In this document: positions 33,481-42,467 of the stretch, in pieces | How positions within the stretch are numbered: the stretch's first letter is position 1 | How the letters are laid out: every line of letters starts with the position of its first letter | Assembly: GCF_021325795.1 (NCBI RefSeq) | Contig: NZ_JAHPZX010000007.1 | Coordinates: 1 to 64,000, forward strand | DNA length: 64,000 nucleotides | DNA from: Bordetella sp. LUAb4 | GTDB lineage: Bacteria > Pseudomonadota > Gammaproteobacteria > Burkholderiales > Burkholderiaceae_B | Reading direction: 5' to 3' | The notes under the pieces: generated by a model | The model's input: the letters and a program-made list of their open reading frames with translations, nothing else | Databases searched by the model: none | What the model was told of the DNA's origin: nothing | Position numbers and translations under genes: made by a program

Positions 33481-34785
33481 GTGGCGGACCACAGCGAGAT
33501 TGCCCGCATCGTCGTCACGCCGGAACGTGCCTTGATCGATGTGGAACGCGAGATCCGGCTGGAAGGTTTCGCGCCCTATGCCTTCGTGACGGTCGCGGCC
33601 AGCATGCGCATGTGCGGTGCGCTCTGGACTTCCGAGTCGGTTTTCCTGGCGGGCCATGATGGGTGCCTGGACTTGTCGCGCGACAGTCCCGTGGCGGGCT
33701 CCTATGCGCAGCCTTCCGTCATGGGCATCGTCTGGTCCATGCGTTGCCAGGAGATGGACCGGGTGGTGTTTCCACCAGACAGCACTGATGGTTTGGTCAT
33801 CGATATCCAAGCCAGCAGCGGCGGCGTGTCGGCATCCGCCGTCCTGATCCAGGAGTTTCTTGCGCAAGGCGTGCGGCACGAGTCGCTGCGTGTCGACATG
33901 GACGGCATGACGCTGTCGGGCGAGCTATATACGCCGCCCGGGCCGGGGCCTCATCCCGTCGTGATCCATATGAACGGATCGTCGGGGGGCGTCAATGCGC
34001 CCCGCGCGGCCTTGTTTGCCGCGCAGGGTTATCAGTGCCTGGCGCTGGCGGTATTCAATTACCCCGGACGGCCCAAGTATCTCAACGACATGCCGCTCGA
34101 ATATTTCGAGCAGGCGCTGCTGTGGGCGCGGCGCACGTTGCAGCCCAGGAATGATTTCGTGGCCGTGGCGGGGATCAGCCGGGGAGGGGAGATGTCGCTT
34201 TTGCTGGCCGCGCATTACGCCGCCCTGGTCAGCGCGGTGGTCGCCTATGTACCGTCGCCCGTGATGCATGGCGCGGTCAGCGCGGGCGCCCCGGGCACAG
34301 GCCGCGATGCGCAGGTCTGGACCCTGGGCGGCAAGCCGCTGCCTCATCTGTGGCAGGACAACGCCACAGCCGACTGGGATGCGGCCTATTCCACGCCGCC
34401 GCCCTATCGCCAGACGCTGGCATTTCTTAGCGCCACGCGCGACCGTGCCGCCTTCGAGCGGGCGCGGATTCCGGTCGAGCGGTATCCGGGCCCGATGCTG
34501 TTGGTCAGCGCGTCGGACGATGGCTTCTGGCCGAGTACCGCGTATTCGGAGATGGTGGTGCGCAAGCGCCAGGCGGCCGGTTTGCCAGTCGCGCATTTCG
34601 TTTGCGCGGGGGCCGGGCATCACGTGCACTATCCCACGCTGCCCAGCACCCTCATCAACAAGGCGCATGCCATGTCGGGCTTGCTGCTGGACGCAGGGGG
34701 CAGTGCGCCCGCCAATGCGGCGGGCAATGCGGATTCCTATCGCGCGGTGCTCGATTTCCTTGCGCGGGCGGCGCAAGGCCACTGA
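33481..34785 (+). CDS. acyl-CoA thioesterase/BAAT-type alpha/beta hydrolase
   Basis: A 434-residue protein with GTG start one base after the Bug stop. The N-terminal 130 residues form a beta-sandwich like the thioester-hydrolase/BAAT N-terminal domain. The C-terminal part is an alpha/beta hydrolase: HMNGSSGG, nucleophile elbow AGISRGGEMS (Ser rather than the Cys of bile-acid transferases), Asp in SASDDGFWPS and His in GAGHHVHYP. Likely acts on an acyl-CoA or other thioester made from the compound handled by the neighbouring genes; the substrate is unknown. Confidence 0.75.
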   Translation: MADHSEIARIVVTPERALIDVEREIRLEGFAPYAFVTVAASMRMCGALWTSESVFLAGHDGCLDLSRDSPVAGSYAQPSVMGIVWSMRCQEMDRVVFPPDSTDGLVIDIQASSGGVSASAVLIQEFLAQGVRHESLRVDMDGMTLSGELYTPPGPGPHPVVIHMNGSSGGVNAPRAALFAAQGYQCLALAVFNYPGRPKYLNDMPLEYFEQALLWARRTLQPRNDFVAVAGISRGGEMSLLLAAHYAALVSAVVAYVPSPVMHGAVSAGAPGTGRDAQVWTLGGKPLPHLWQDNATADWDAAYSTPPPYRQTLAFLSATRDRAAFERARIPVERYPGPMLLVSASDDGFWPSTAYSEMVVRKRQAAGLPVAHFVCAGAGHHVHYPTLPSTLINKAHAMSGLLLDAGGSAPANAAGNADSYRAVLDFLARAAQGH

Positions 34786-34800
34786 CTACGCCACCGCTGC

Positions 34801-35886
34801 TCAGTCCACCATCCTCGCGTCCGCGGTACTTGCCTTCAGCCTTGCGTCGTGGACCGAGGGCAATTCCGCGAACGGCTTGCGGTGTTGCGACCACAGGCGC
34901 ATGTCTTCATCCGTATGGAAGACCTGCCGTGGCGGCATGGCATCCCAATCCTTGGCGCGGATCCAGATGCGCATGAGATGGCGGCGCTGTTCGATTTCAG
35001 GGTAGTCCTCGTAATCGGTCCGGCCGTGCACCATGCTGCGATTGTTCAGGAACTGGATGTCGCCATCCTTGAAGCCCATGTCCAGGAAGTGCTCGGGCAT
35101 CGCGGCGACCTTGCGCACACGGTACAAGGCATCGGATTCTTCCTGCGTGTACGGACGCTGGCCGCTCTTTTCGCACAGGCGGGCGTAGCCGGTTGGCAGG
35201 TAGCACACGACCCGTCCGTTCTGTTCGACGAAGAAGGGGACCTTGTTTTCGCTGTAGGTGCGCGTGGCGTGCCGCCCGTCTTCGTCCGCGCGCTTCAGCC
35301 ACAGGCCTTCGCATAGCACGCGGAAGTGTTCTGGGTGATGCTCCGCCATGTAGTTGTGCACGGTCAGCGCACTGGTAATGCGGCTGTCGCCCCCAGACTT
35401 GGCGGTGCGCAGGCACATCAGGCCGATGACGTCGCACGAATCCGTATGCATCAGTTGGCCGCCCCCCTTGCGATAGCCGCGCGACTTGGGTTCCAGGTCG
35501 CTGACGTCCATCACGTGGCCGAGCATGTCGCCAAGATAGGATTGCGTCATGGGCCGCCCCATATACGAGGCCAGGCCGAAATACACCTTCGCCATGTCGT
35601 CGTCGCTGTAGCGTTCGCGCGGCAGGCCGCGCAGCATCAGGAAACCGACGCTGTCCTGCAGCCGTTGCGGCAAGCCGCGCATGAGGGTTCCCACCTTCTG
35701 CAGCGGGAAATTCTCGGGTGTGATGTCCGGAAAGTCGACGTCGCCCTGCGCCTTCAGGTGCGCCAGCGCGGCGTCGATCTCGGCGACTTCCTGGGGCGAC
35801 AGCACATGCAGGCCATGGGTGCGCCAGTCGATGTCCGGGCCCTTCCATACCGCCGGCCCTTGCAGCTGCGTTCCTAGCAATGTCAT
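34801..35886 (-). CDS. TauD/TfdA-family Fe(II)/2-oxoglutarate dioxygenase
   Basis: A 361-residue protein. The iron site is visible: HTD in QLMHTDSCD near residue 147 and the distal His in SMVHGRTDYED, with RRHLMRIW carrying the 2-oxoglutarate-binding Arg. Such enzymes hydroxylate small acids, often to free sulfonate or aryloxy groups. The start ATG follows immediately after the stop of the upstream CoA-transferase (no gap), with AAGGAG inside that gene's end, so the two are coupled. The substrate is not clear. Confidence 0.88.
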   Translation of the reverse strand: MTLLGTQLQGPAVWKGPDIDWRTHGLHVLSPQEVAEIDAALAHLKAQGDVDFPDITPENFPLQKVGTLMRGLPQRLQDSVGFLMLRGLPRERYSDDDMAKVYFGLASYMGRPMTQSYLGDMLGHVMDVSDLEPKSRGYRKGGGQLMHTDSCDVIGLMCLRTAKSGGDSRITSALTVHNYMAEHHPEHFRVLCEGLWLKRADEDGRHATRTYSENKVPFFVEQNGRVVCYLPTGYARLCEKSGQRPYTQEESDALYRVRKVAAMPEHFLDMGFKDGDIQFLNNRSMVHGRTDYEDYPEIEQRRHLMRIWIRAKDWDAMPPRQVFHTDEDMRLWSQHRKPFAELPSVHDARLKASTADARMVD

Positions 35887-37116
35887 TCAAGTCTCCTTGT
35901 TCGTGCAGACCACCTTGCTGGCCCGCAAAGTCTGGAATGCTTCCTGGCCGATGATGGGCGCCAGGATTTCCTCGTTGTGTTCGCCGACGTAGGGCGCTTG
36001 ATAGCGGAACGCGCCGGGATGCCGCGCGAAGCGCGGCGTGATGTTGTGGGCGAGCTGGCGGTCCTGTTCTTCGGGCAGGCGGACGAAGACTTCGCGTTCG
36101 CGCACGTAGTGGTCGTCGATCAGATCGCTGGCGTCGTAGACCGGCCCGGCCGTCACGCCTTCCCGATCGAACAGCGCCAGGGCTTCGGCGAAGTGCTGCC
36201 CGGCGAACCAATCGGCCACCAGCCCGTCGATGTATTCGACGTGGCGCAGGCGGCCGCGTGCCGCGCCGTATTCGGGATGTTCCGGGATGTCCGGGCGGCC
36301 GATCAGGTTGAAGAAGCGCCGGGCCATGGTTTCCGTGGAAGTGGAAATGCAGATCCACTTGCCGTCGGCCGTCTTGTAGACATTGCGCGGCGCGGTCGTG
36401 TTGGACCGGCTGCCCGTGCGGGCCTTGAGCTTGCCCGTGAGCTCGTACGTGCCGACTTGCGGGCCCAGCACCGACACGGTGGGTTCGAACAGCGAGAGAT
36501 CGATGATCTCGCCGCCTTGGCCGTTGGCGCGCATGTTCCACAGAGCCGTCATCACCGCGCCGAAGCCATATAGCCCGCTGACCATGTCGCCCAGGAAAAT
36601 CGGCGGCAGGACGGGCTCGCGGTCCTGGAATCCGTTGATGGCGGCGAAGCCCGTGTAGCCCTCCACCAGGGTGCCGAAGCCCGGCTTGTCGCGATAGGGT
36701 CCGGTCTGGCCCCAGCCCGTGATGCGCACGATGACGATATTGGGATTGATCGCATGGATGACTTCCGGCGCCAATCCCATTTTTTCCAAGGTGCCGGAGC
36801 GGAATGACTCCACGAACACGTCTATCGTCGGCAGCAGCCGCTTCAACAGCGCAATGGCGTCGGGGTGACGGAAATCCAGCCCGATGCTGCGCTTGTTGCG
36901 GCAGTACGTGTTCCACCAGGTGTCGTGCCCGTCACTGCGGAAATTGCGCAGGGTGTCGCCGCCGGGCGGTTCGACCTTGATGACGTCCGCGCCGAAATCG
37001 GCCAGTTGCAGCGTCATGACATTGCCCGCGACCAGGCGGGAGAGGTCGAGCACGCGCACGCCGGTAAGCGGGCCGCGCGCGTTGGGATTGAATTCGGCGG
37101 CGGGAAAGTCGGTCAT
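35887..37116 (-). CDS. CaiB/BaiF family III CoA-transferase
   Basis: A 409-residue protein. The family opening PLTGVRVLDLSRLVAGNV, DVIKVEPPGGDTLR, the catalytic Asp region GFGTLVEGYTG followed by FLGDMVSGLYG, and RNVYKTADGKW are all present. It moves CoA between carboxylic acids (succinyl-, formyl- or similar donors). It is first in a two-gene leftward operon with the TauD-like dioxygenase and faces a GntR regulator across about 145 bases containing an AT-rich stretch, so control by that regulator is likely. Confidence 0.9.
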   Translation of the reverse strand: MTDFPAAEFNPNARGPLTGVRVLDLSRLVAGNVMTLQLADFGADVIKVEPPGGDTLRNFRSDGHDTWWNTYCRNKRSIGLDFRHPDAIALLKRLLPTIDVFVESFRSGTLEKMGLAPEVIHAINPNIVIVRITGWGQTGPYRDKPGFGTLVEGYTGFAAINGFQDREPVLPPIFLGDMVSGLYGFGAVMTALWNMRANGQGGEIIDLSLFEPTVSVLGPQVGTYELTGKLKARTGSRSNTTAPRNVYKTADGKWICISTSTETMARRFFNLIGRPDIPEHPEYGAARGRLRHVEYIDGLVADWFAGQHFAEALALFDREGVTAGPVYDASDLIDDHYVREREVFVRLPEEQDRQLAHNITPRFARHPGAFRYQAPYVGEHNEEILAPIIGQEAFQTLRASKVVCTNKET

Positions 37117-37261
37117 CGGTATAGGCGGATGGTGATTCTTGAAATAAGGATATCATTATATCTATCGGCATCCAACCGGGTCGTATGCGGGGCGGTAAGA
37201 TGCGGGCTGGCAATTCCACCTCTTCCAAAAGCACGAAAAAACGAAAGACCGAAAGAAGCCC

Positions 37262-38008
37262 ATGAGGATCAACGCCCCGAAATACCTGCTCGTCGCCGAC
37301 TTGTTGTCCAAGGAAATCTCCAATGGCTTTCCCGCTGTCGGCGAGCTGCTGCCCAAGGAAAGCGACCTGATCGAGCGCTTCGAGGTCAGCCGCACGACCA
37401 TCCGCGAGGCCCTCAAGCGGCTGGTGTCGCAGGGGCTGATCGAGACCATCCACGGCGTGGGCACGAGAGTGGTGGCGCGGGCGCAGAACCAGAGCTTCAT
37501 GCTGACCTCGCGCTCGGTTTCCGAACTGGTGTCATATGGGGCCGGGCCGACGCGCTACCTGATCTCGCGGCGGGAATCGCTGGTGCTGCGCCCCGAGGAC
37601 ACGCCCGTGCTGAAGATGCCCGCTGGCGACACGGTATTGCGGCTGGCGGGAAAGCGCGTCAATCGCGCCGACCCCGACCTGGTGGTCTCGGTGTGCCGCA
37701 TCTACGTGCGCAAGCCGTACCTGAGCGCGGTATCGCACGACCGGGAGATGGACACCGCCGTCTACACGCAGATCGCCGAAGCCTTCGATAGCACCATCCA
37801 GAAGATCGAGCAGGAAATCCAGGCGGTGTTCGTGGCGCCGGAAGAGGCCGAGCTGCTGCACGCCACGCCCTACAGTCCCGCGCTGCAAGTAGTGCGGCGC
37901 TATTTCTTCGAAGACCCCGAGCCCTTCGAGGTAACGGTGAACACCTATCCCGGCCATACCTTCACGTACAAGATGACGTTGAATCGGGCGGCCAAGACAG
38001 CGTCCTGA
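37262..38008 (+). CDS. GntR-family regulator (HutC/UTRA type)
   Basis: A 248-residue protein. The winged helix-turn-helix is at residues about 8-72 (ISNGFPAVGELLPKESDLIE, RFEVSRTTIREALKRL, GLIETIHGVGTRV). A UTRA ligand-binding domain follows, with its typical CRIYVR and late FEVTVNTYPG. It lies between a divergent CoA-transferase operon and a downstream Bug gene, and probably regulates both in response to the transported compound. Confidence 0.92.
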   Translation: MRINAPKYLLVADLLSKEISNGFPAVGELLPKESDLIERFEVSRTTIREALKRLVSQGLIETIHGVGTRVVARAQNQSFMLTSRSVSELVSYGAGPTRYLISRRESLVLRPEDTPVLKMPAGDTVLRLAGKRVNRADPDLVVSVCRIYVRKPYLSAVSHDREMDTAVYTQIAEAFDSTIQKIEQEIQAVFVAPEEAELLHATPYSPALQVVRRYFFEDPEPFEVTVNTYPGHTFTYKMTLNRAAKTAS

Positions 38009-38137
38009 ACGTGGCTACGGCTCCGTCTTAAGGGGGATTTTCTTCCGTTGATATCATGATCTCATGATGATATTCTGGTTTTAGCGTTGCGCCTCGATGC
38101 GCGCGCGAGTGTCACCAGAACAAGATCAGGAGACAAA

Positions 38138-39097
38138 ATGAGATCGCTTTGGAAGTTGGCCGTCGCGTCCGTGGCTGCGTTCGGCCTGACCTGTGCAGCG
38201 CGGGCCGAACCGGAGGTGCCCAGCGTCGTGCGGATCATCGTGCCGTTTTCCCCCGGCGCCAGCAATGACACGTTCGGCCGCGCCATCGCCAAGGAATTGA
38301 CGATGAAGACCGGCAAGAATTTCATCGTCGAGAATAAGCCAGGGGCAGGGGGCGTGATCGGCACCGGCGAGGTGGCCAAGAGCAAGGGGGATGGTGCGAC
38401 GCTGCTTTTCAGTTCCTCCTCGGTGGTGACCAATACGGTGGGGCGCCAGTTGAATTACGACTTCGCCAAGGACCTGGCGCCGATCTCGGTGGTTTCCGAA
38501 GGACCCATGGTGCTGGTGGCGTCGCGGGCGTCGGGGCTGAAGAACCTGGATGACCTGAAGACGGCGCTGACTTCCGGCAAGACCATGACGTACGGGACGC
38601 CGGGTTTGGGGTCGATCGCTCATTTTTCCTCCGAGCTGCTGATGCAGCGTTCGGGCGGCAAGTTCCAGCACGTGCCCTATAAAGGCGTGTCGAATGCCGC
38701 TATCGACATGATGGGGGGACGCGTCGATTTCATGATTTCGACGCCGGCATCCATTCTGGGACAGATGAAGTCGGGCGACCTGGTGACGCTGGGCGTGACC
38801 AGCGCGGCGCCGTCGCCCTTGCTGCCCAATGTCAGATCGGTGAGCGAGATTTATCCGGGCTATACGGTGGACGTGTGGTGGGGCTTCTTCGCGCCGGCCA
38901 GCACGCCCAAGGACTTGCTCGATTACTACAACAAGGCGATCAATGAAGTCATCGCCAGCAAGGACATGGCCGAACTGTTCGCGCGCGAGTCGACCGAGAT
39001 CAAGCATATGTCGGTGGCGCAATCGCGGGCGTTCGTCGCCGCGGACTACAAGAAATGGTTCGATCTGGCGAAGGAACGCAATATCAAGCTGGACTGA
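38138..39097 (+). CDS. Bug/TctC-family periplasmic substrate-binding protein
   Basis: A 319-residue protein. ATG 38138 has AGGAG five bases upstream. A signal peptide (KLAVASVAAFGLTCAARA) precedes the family motifs IIVPFSPGASNDTFGR, FIVENKPGAGG and VPYKGVSNAAIDMMGG. It is a second orphan Bug, 130 bases after the GntR gene, preceded by a palindromic ATCATGATCTCATGAT-like stretch near 38051-38066 that could be the GntR site. Probable ligand: an organic acid used by the CoA-transferase and dioxygenase cluster. Confidence 0.9.
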   Translation: MRSLWKLAVASVAAFGLTCAARAEPEVPSVVRIIVPFSPGASNDTFGRAIAKELTMKTGKNFIVENKPGAGGVIGTGEVAKSKGDGATLLFSSSSVVTNTVGRQLNYDFAKDLAPISVVSEGPMVLVASRASGLKNLDDLKTALTSGKTMTYGTPGLGSIAHFSSELLMQRSGGKFQHVPYKGVSNAAIDMMGGRVDFMISTPASILGQMKSGDLVTLGVTSAAPSPLLPNVRSVSEIYPGYTVDVWWGFFAPASTPKDLLDYYNKAINEVIASKDMAELFARESTEIKHMSVAQSRAFVAADYKKWFDLAKERNIKLD

Positions 39098-39151
39098 GTC
39101 CCGCGGTGTTCAGTCCTGCTTCGTTCAGTCCTGCGCTGTCTGGTCTTGCGT

Positions 39152-39913
39152 TTAGCGCGTCGCCAGGATGAACAGTCGGGGGAAGGGCAGCAGCACCGTG
39201 CCGCTGGGCAATGCCGGGTAGGCTTGCTCGATGCGTTGCTTGTACAGCTGCAGGAACTCGGCTTTGCCGCTGTCGTCCAGTTTGGCCAGGAAGGGGCGCA
39301 GAGCCGAGCCCTTGAACCATTCCACCACGGCCTGGGCGTCCTCGAGCGGGTGGAAATACGTCGTGCGCCACACGTCGATGTGCTGGCAGTGCGGCTGCAG
39401 CAGACCGTAATACCACTGCGGCGTATGGCGGCTGTGATGGCGGACTTGCGCCAGCTTGCCGCCCCAGCGCGCGTCGGCCGCGACTTCCTGCGCCAGCAGG
39501 TGGGCGGGCTCTTGAAGATTGTCCGGCGTCTGGATGGCCAGGGTGCCGTTGGGCGCCAGGCAGTCGACCAGGCGCGGATATAGCGTCTGATGATCCGGCA
39601 GCCATTGCAGCGAGGCGTTGGCCAGGATGACGTCGTATCGGGCGGCGGGCGACCAGTTGGCGATATCGGCCAGTTCGAAGGCGGTTTGCGGCGAGCGCTT
39701 GCGGGCCGCGGTGATCATGTCCTGATCGCTATCCAGGCCGGTGACCTGGGCCTGTGCGTAGCGCTGCGCCAGCACTTCGGTGGAGTTGCCGGGACCGCAG
39801 CCCAGATCGACGGCGACCTTGACGTCATCGTTCGGAATTGCCGCGACCAGGTCACGGACGGGACGGGTGCGTTCGGCTTCGAAGCGTGAGTATTGCTGCG
39901 CGGACCAGGTCAT
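39152..39913 (-). CDS. tam: trans-aconitate 2-methyltransferase
   Basis: A 253-residue SAM methyltransferase. It opens MTWSAQQYSRFEAERTRP, matching Tam (TWxPxxYLxFxxERxRP), then VDLGCGPGNSTE near 38, TGLDSDQDM, ADIANWSP and ANASLQWLPDH, all typical of the family. Tam methylates trans-aconitate, which arises from cis-aconitate and inhibits aconitase. The tail (LPFPRLFILATR) is the expected one. It lies downstream of a TetR gene, in the same direction, across a 13-bp repeat array. Confidence 0.9.
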   Translation of the reverse strand: MTWSAQQYSRFEAERTRPVRDLVAAIPNDDVKVAVDLGCGPGNSTEVLAQRYAQAQVTGLDSDQDMITAARKRSPQTAFELADIANWSPAARYDVILANASLQWLPDHQTLYPRLVDCLAPNGTLAIQTPDNLQEPAHLLAQEVAADARWGGKLAQVRHHSRHTPQWYYGLLQPHCQHIDVWRTTYFHPLEDAQAVVEWFKGSALRPFLAKLDDSGKAEFLQLYKQRIEQAYPALPSGTVLLPFPRLFILATR

Positions 39914-39983
39914 GGGGGCGGTCTCTCTGTATCGGTGGGCTGGAGTAAGCGAGAAGGTTACGCAAGTAAGCTTACAAAAATCC

Positions 39984-40061
39984 GGCTTAGAAGTTGGGCT
40001 TACAAGCCGGGCTTACAAGCCGGGCTTACAAGCCTGGCTTAGAAACCTGGCTTACAACAGT
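39984..40061. repeat. six-unit 13-bp tandem repeat of small palindromes
   Basis: Six head-to-tail 13-base units (39984, 39997, 40010, 40023, 40036, 40049) have the consensus GGCTTACAAGCCK. Units two to four are exact apart from the last base; the outer ones have drifted. Each unit is a palindrome of GGCTT and AAGCC arms around AC. The sixth unit contains the TetR stop codon. A partial seventh (GCTTACAAAAATCC, 39970-39983) lies on the left. Confidence 0.85.
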
Positions 40062-40624
40062 CCGGCCTCTCGGTAGCCTTCGATCAAACTATCGTAGACC
40101 GCGGGGTCGGCGCGGCTTCTCGCGACCAACTGGGCGCCGGCCACGGCCGCGAAGATGGCGCGGGCCCGCTGTTCGCTGGCTTCAGGCCCGACCGTCCCGG
40201 CGGCAAGCAGCACCTTGTTCAGCCACGCGATATTCATGTCGCCGAAGGTGCGCACTTCCTTGTTCACTTCCTCCGGCAGATCGACGGTTTCCGCGGCCAG
40301 GAAGCTGCCCAGGCAAATCCTGTTGTCGGCTTCCAGGGCTTTGCGAAACGTCTCCGGATAGCGGCGCAGCGCGCGCCGCGGGTCGCCTTCTTCGGCCAAC
40401 AAGCCATCCAGCGTGGCGGCGGCGTTTTCCGTATAGCGCCGGGCAACGGCAGCCCCCAGATCCGCCTTATTGGTGAAGTGGTAGTAGATGCTGGCGGCCT
40501 TGATGCCGACGTCCGCCGCGAGGTCGCGGAAATTCAAGCCGCCGTAGCCATGGGCCTGGGCCATCTTGGTGGCCGCCGCGAGGATGCGTTCCTTGGCATT
40601 GACGCCCGGCTCTGTCTTCGACAC
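40052..40624 (-). CDS. TetR-family transcriptional regulator
   Basis: A 190-residue protein. The DNA-binding domain is at residues about 9-55 (AKERILAAATKMAQAHGYG, LAADVGIKAASIYYHFTNK), and the C-terminal part resembles the AcrR/YxaF type, with a Cys in ICLGSFLAAE that might sense electrophiles. It is divergent from a glutathione S-transferase gene, with an 18-base perfect palindrome between them. The last codons lie inside a 13-bp repeat array, so its C-terminus could vary between strains. Confidence 0.9.
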   Translation of the reverse strand: MSKTEPGVNAKERILAAATKMAQAHGYGGLNFRDLAADVGIKAASIYYHFTNKADLGAAVARRYTENAAATLDGLLAEEGDPRRALRRYPETFRKALEADNRICLGSFLAAETVDLPEEVNKEVRTFGDMNIAWLNKVLLAAGTVGPEASEQRARAIFAAVAGAQLVARSRADPAVYDSLIEGYREAGLL

Positions 40625-40673
40625 AGCGATTCCCAGGAAAGATTGACGTGGGCGAATATAACTCTTATTCTTA

Positions 40674-40691
40674 ACCTAACGATCGTTAGGT
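40674..40691. promoter_or_regulatory. 18-bp perfect palindrome, TetR operator
   Basis: ACCTAACGATCGTTAGGT (40674-40691) is a perfect palindrome between the divergent TetR and glutathione S-transferase genes, 50 bases from the TetR start. A further half-like CCTTAGGTAG follows at 40701-40710. This is the expected operator of the TetR protein and would control both genes. Confidence 0.8.
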
Positions 40692-40786
40692 AGATGCGAT
40701 CCTTAGGTAGATTATGCGTAGATCGTTCAGATAGCTGGTAGGCCAGCCATCGCATCCCCTCCAATCCTTGTTAGAGAGAGTCATCC

Positions 40787-41479
40787 ATGACTGCCCCAGC
40801 AGCCGATCACGACCTGGCGCATGCGCCTTTGCTGAAAATCCACGATTTCCCCTCAGGGCCTTATCCCACCCGCGTGCGGATTGCCTTGGCGGAGAAGAAC
40901 CTGACAGCGCGGGTCGAATTCGCGTTTGTGGACTTGTACAAGGGCGAGCACAAGACGCCCGAGTTCCTCGCCACCAGGAATTACTCCGGCACCTTGCCGG
41001 TGCTGGAACTTGCGGACGGCACCCATATCGCCGAGTGCACGGCGATCACGCAATACCTGGATGCGTTGGACGGCGCCCCCACGTTGACCGGCGCGACGCC
41101 TTTGCAGCAGGGGCTGATCCATATGATGAGCAAGCGCGCCGAGCTGGAAGTGCTGGACGCGGTGAGTGTCTATTTTCACCACGGCACGCCGGGCTTGGGG
41201 CCTGATGTGGAGGTCTACCAGAACCCGGAATGGGGTTTCCGTCAACGCGACAAGGCCTTACGCGGCATGCGGTATTTCAACGGCATTCTTGAAACACGAA
41301 GCTTTGTCGCCGGGGACGCGTTCTCCATGGCCGACATCACCCTGATCGCCGGCTTGCTTTTCGCCGATCTCGTGAAGCTGCCGCTGCCCACGGATTGCGA
41401 GGCTTTGCGTACGTGGTATGCCACGATGCGGGAACGCCCCAGCGTCAAGTGCCAGCCGGCTTTCGCGGAGTCTGTGTAA
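40787..41479 (+). CDS. glutathione S-transferase family protein
   Basis: A 230-residue protein. The thioredoxin-like N-terminal domain includes HDFPSGPYPTRVRIALAEK, the cis-Pro in GTLPVLELADG and the glutathione-contacting Glu in IAECTAITQYLD. The helical C-terminal domain has SMADITLIAGL, the GST hydrophobic staple motif. It probably conjugates or reduces electrophiles and is induced via the divergent TetR at the palindrome. Confidence 0.92.
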   Translation: MTAPAADHDLAHAPLLKIHDFPSGPYPTRVRIALAEKNLTARVEFAFVDLYKGEHKTPEFLATRNYSGTLPVLELADGTHIAECTAITQYLDALDGAPTLTGATPLQQGLIHMMSKRAELEVLDAVSVYFHHGTPGLGPDVEVYQNPEWGFRQRDKALRGMRYFNGILETRSFVAGDAFSMADITLIAGLLFADLVKLPLPTDCEALRTWYATMRERPSVKCQPAFAESV

Positions 41480-41488
41480 GGCGCGCGT

Positions 41489-42370
41489 TTATGGCGATCC
41501 GAACGCCGGTCCTAATTGCGGATCATTGAGGAAGGTTTCTGCCCAATAGTCCATTACTGCTCTCACGGACTTGGCGCGCTTCAAGTCGCGGTGTGTGACC
41601 AGCCACAGGTCGGGGCAAAAAGATGTGGCCGGGCTTTCCAGCCTGACCAAGGTCTTGTCGCCGTCTCCCAGGAAGCAGGGCAGGGCCGCTACGCCGGCGC
41701 CGGATCGCACGGCGATCAGATGGCTGTTGCTATCGCTGAGTTCGCAATGGATGGGACGCGTGCCGGCAGCTTCTCGGAGCCAACGCGCCAAGGGCAGGCG
41801 ACCATAGCGTTGCTCATACGCAATGAAAGCCCATTGCTTCGGCTCGCGGAGGGCGGGGTAGTGACGGCTGGCATAAAGCGCGAAAGGCATCCGGCCAATG
41901 CGCCGGGCCACGCTGCTGGCTTCCGTGGGACGGGCCATCCGTAACGCCACGTCAGCTTCGCCGCGCGCCAGCGAAACCCGCCCGGCTTCGGACGACACGG
42001 AAAGTTGGATACCCGGATAGGCCGCTTGAAAATTCACCATGTGCGCGGCCAGGAAATGCGTGGCCAATACCGGCGGCGCGCTCAGTGATACCCGCCCCTT
42101 CAGTCCCATCTGGCTCCCGCGCGCCAGCCTTTCAATGGAAAAAGCCGCCATCTCCATGGCTTTGGCCTGCTCCAGTACCTGCAAACCCGTGGGCGTCAGG
42201 CGACAGGCACGCGGTAGACGTTCGACCAGGACAGCCTGGACTTGCGTTTCCAGCGCCGCGAGGCGGCGGCTGACCGTCGCATGGTCCACACCCAATGCGC
42301 GCGCCGCGCCCGACAAGGTCCCGGCGCGGCCCACGGCCAGGAAATGACGCAAATTTTCCCAATCGAACAT
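41489..42370 (-). CDS. LysR-family transcriptional regulator
   Basis: A 293-residue protein. The N-terminal winged helix (FDWENLRHFLAVGRAGTLSG, AARALGVDHATVSRRLAALE) and LysR effector domain are typical; it belongs to the AmpR/MetR-like group with an aromatic W-rich start. It is divergent from a DHA2-type efflux gene with about 97 bases between, so it is the likely regulator of that pump. Confidence 0.9.
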   Translation of the reverse strand: MFDWENLRHFLAVGRAGTLSGAARALGVDHATVSRRLAALETQVQAVLVERLPRACRLTPTGLQVLEQAKAMEMAAFSIERLARGSQMGLKGRVSLSAPPVLATHFLAAHMVNFQAAYPGIQLSVSSEAGRVSLARGEADVALRMARPTEASSVARRIGRMPFALYASRHYPALREPKQWAFIAYEQRYGRLPLARWLREAAGTRPIHCELSDSNSHLIAVRSGAGVAALPCFLGDGDKTLVRLESPATSFCPDLWLVTHRDLKRAKSVRAVMDYWAETFLNDPQLGPAFGSP

Positions 42371-42467
42371 CTGTGCGATTTCTACAGTTTGAAGTGCAAT
42401 TTTAGGGAATTTACGCGGATATCACCCATGCGTAGCATCGTCTGCTTCCGAATCAGAATCGTCAGCC

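Noticed and set aside
34997-36916. Very long antisense open frame opposite the CoA-transferase and dioxygenase genes
   Set aside because: It is created by codon bias in the GC-rich real genes; its translation is Arg/Pro/Ala-rich with no domain, and both real genes show full family motifs.
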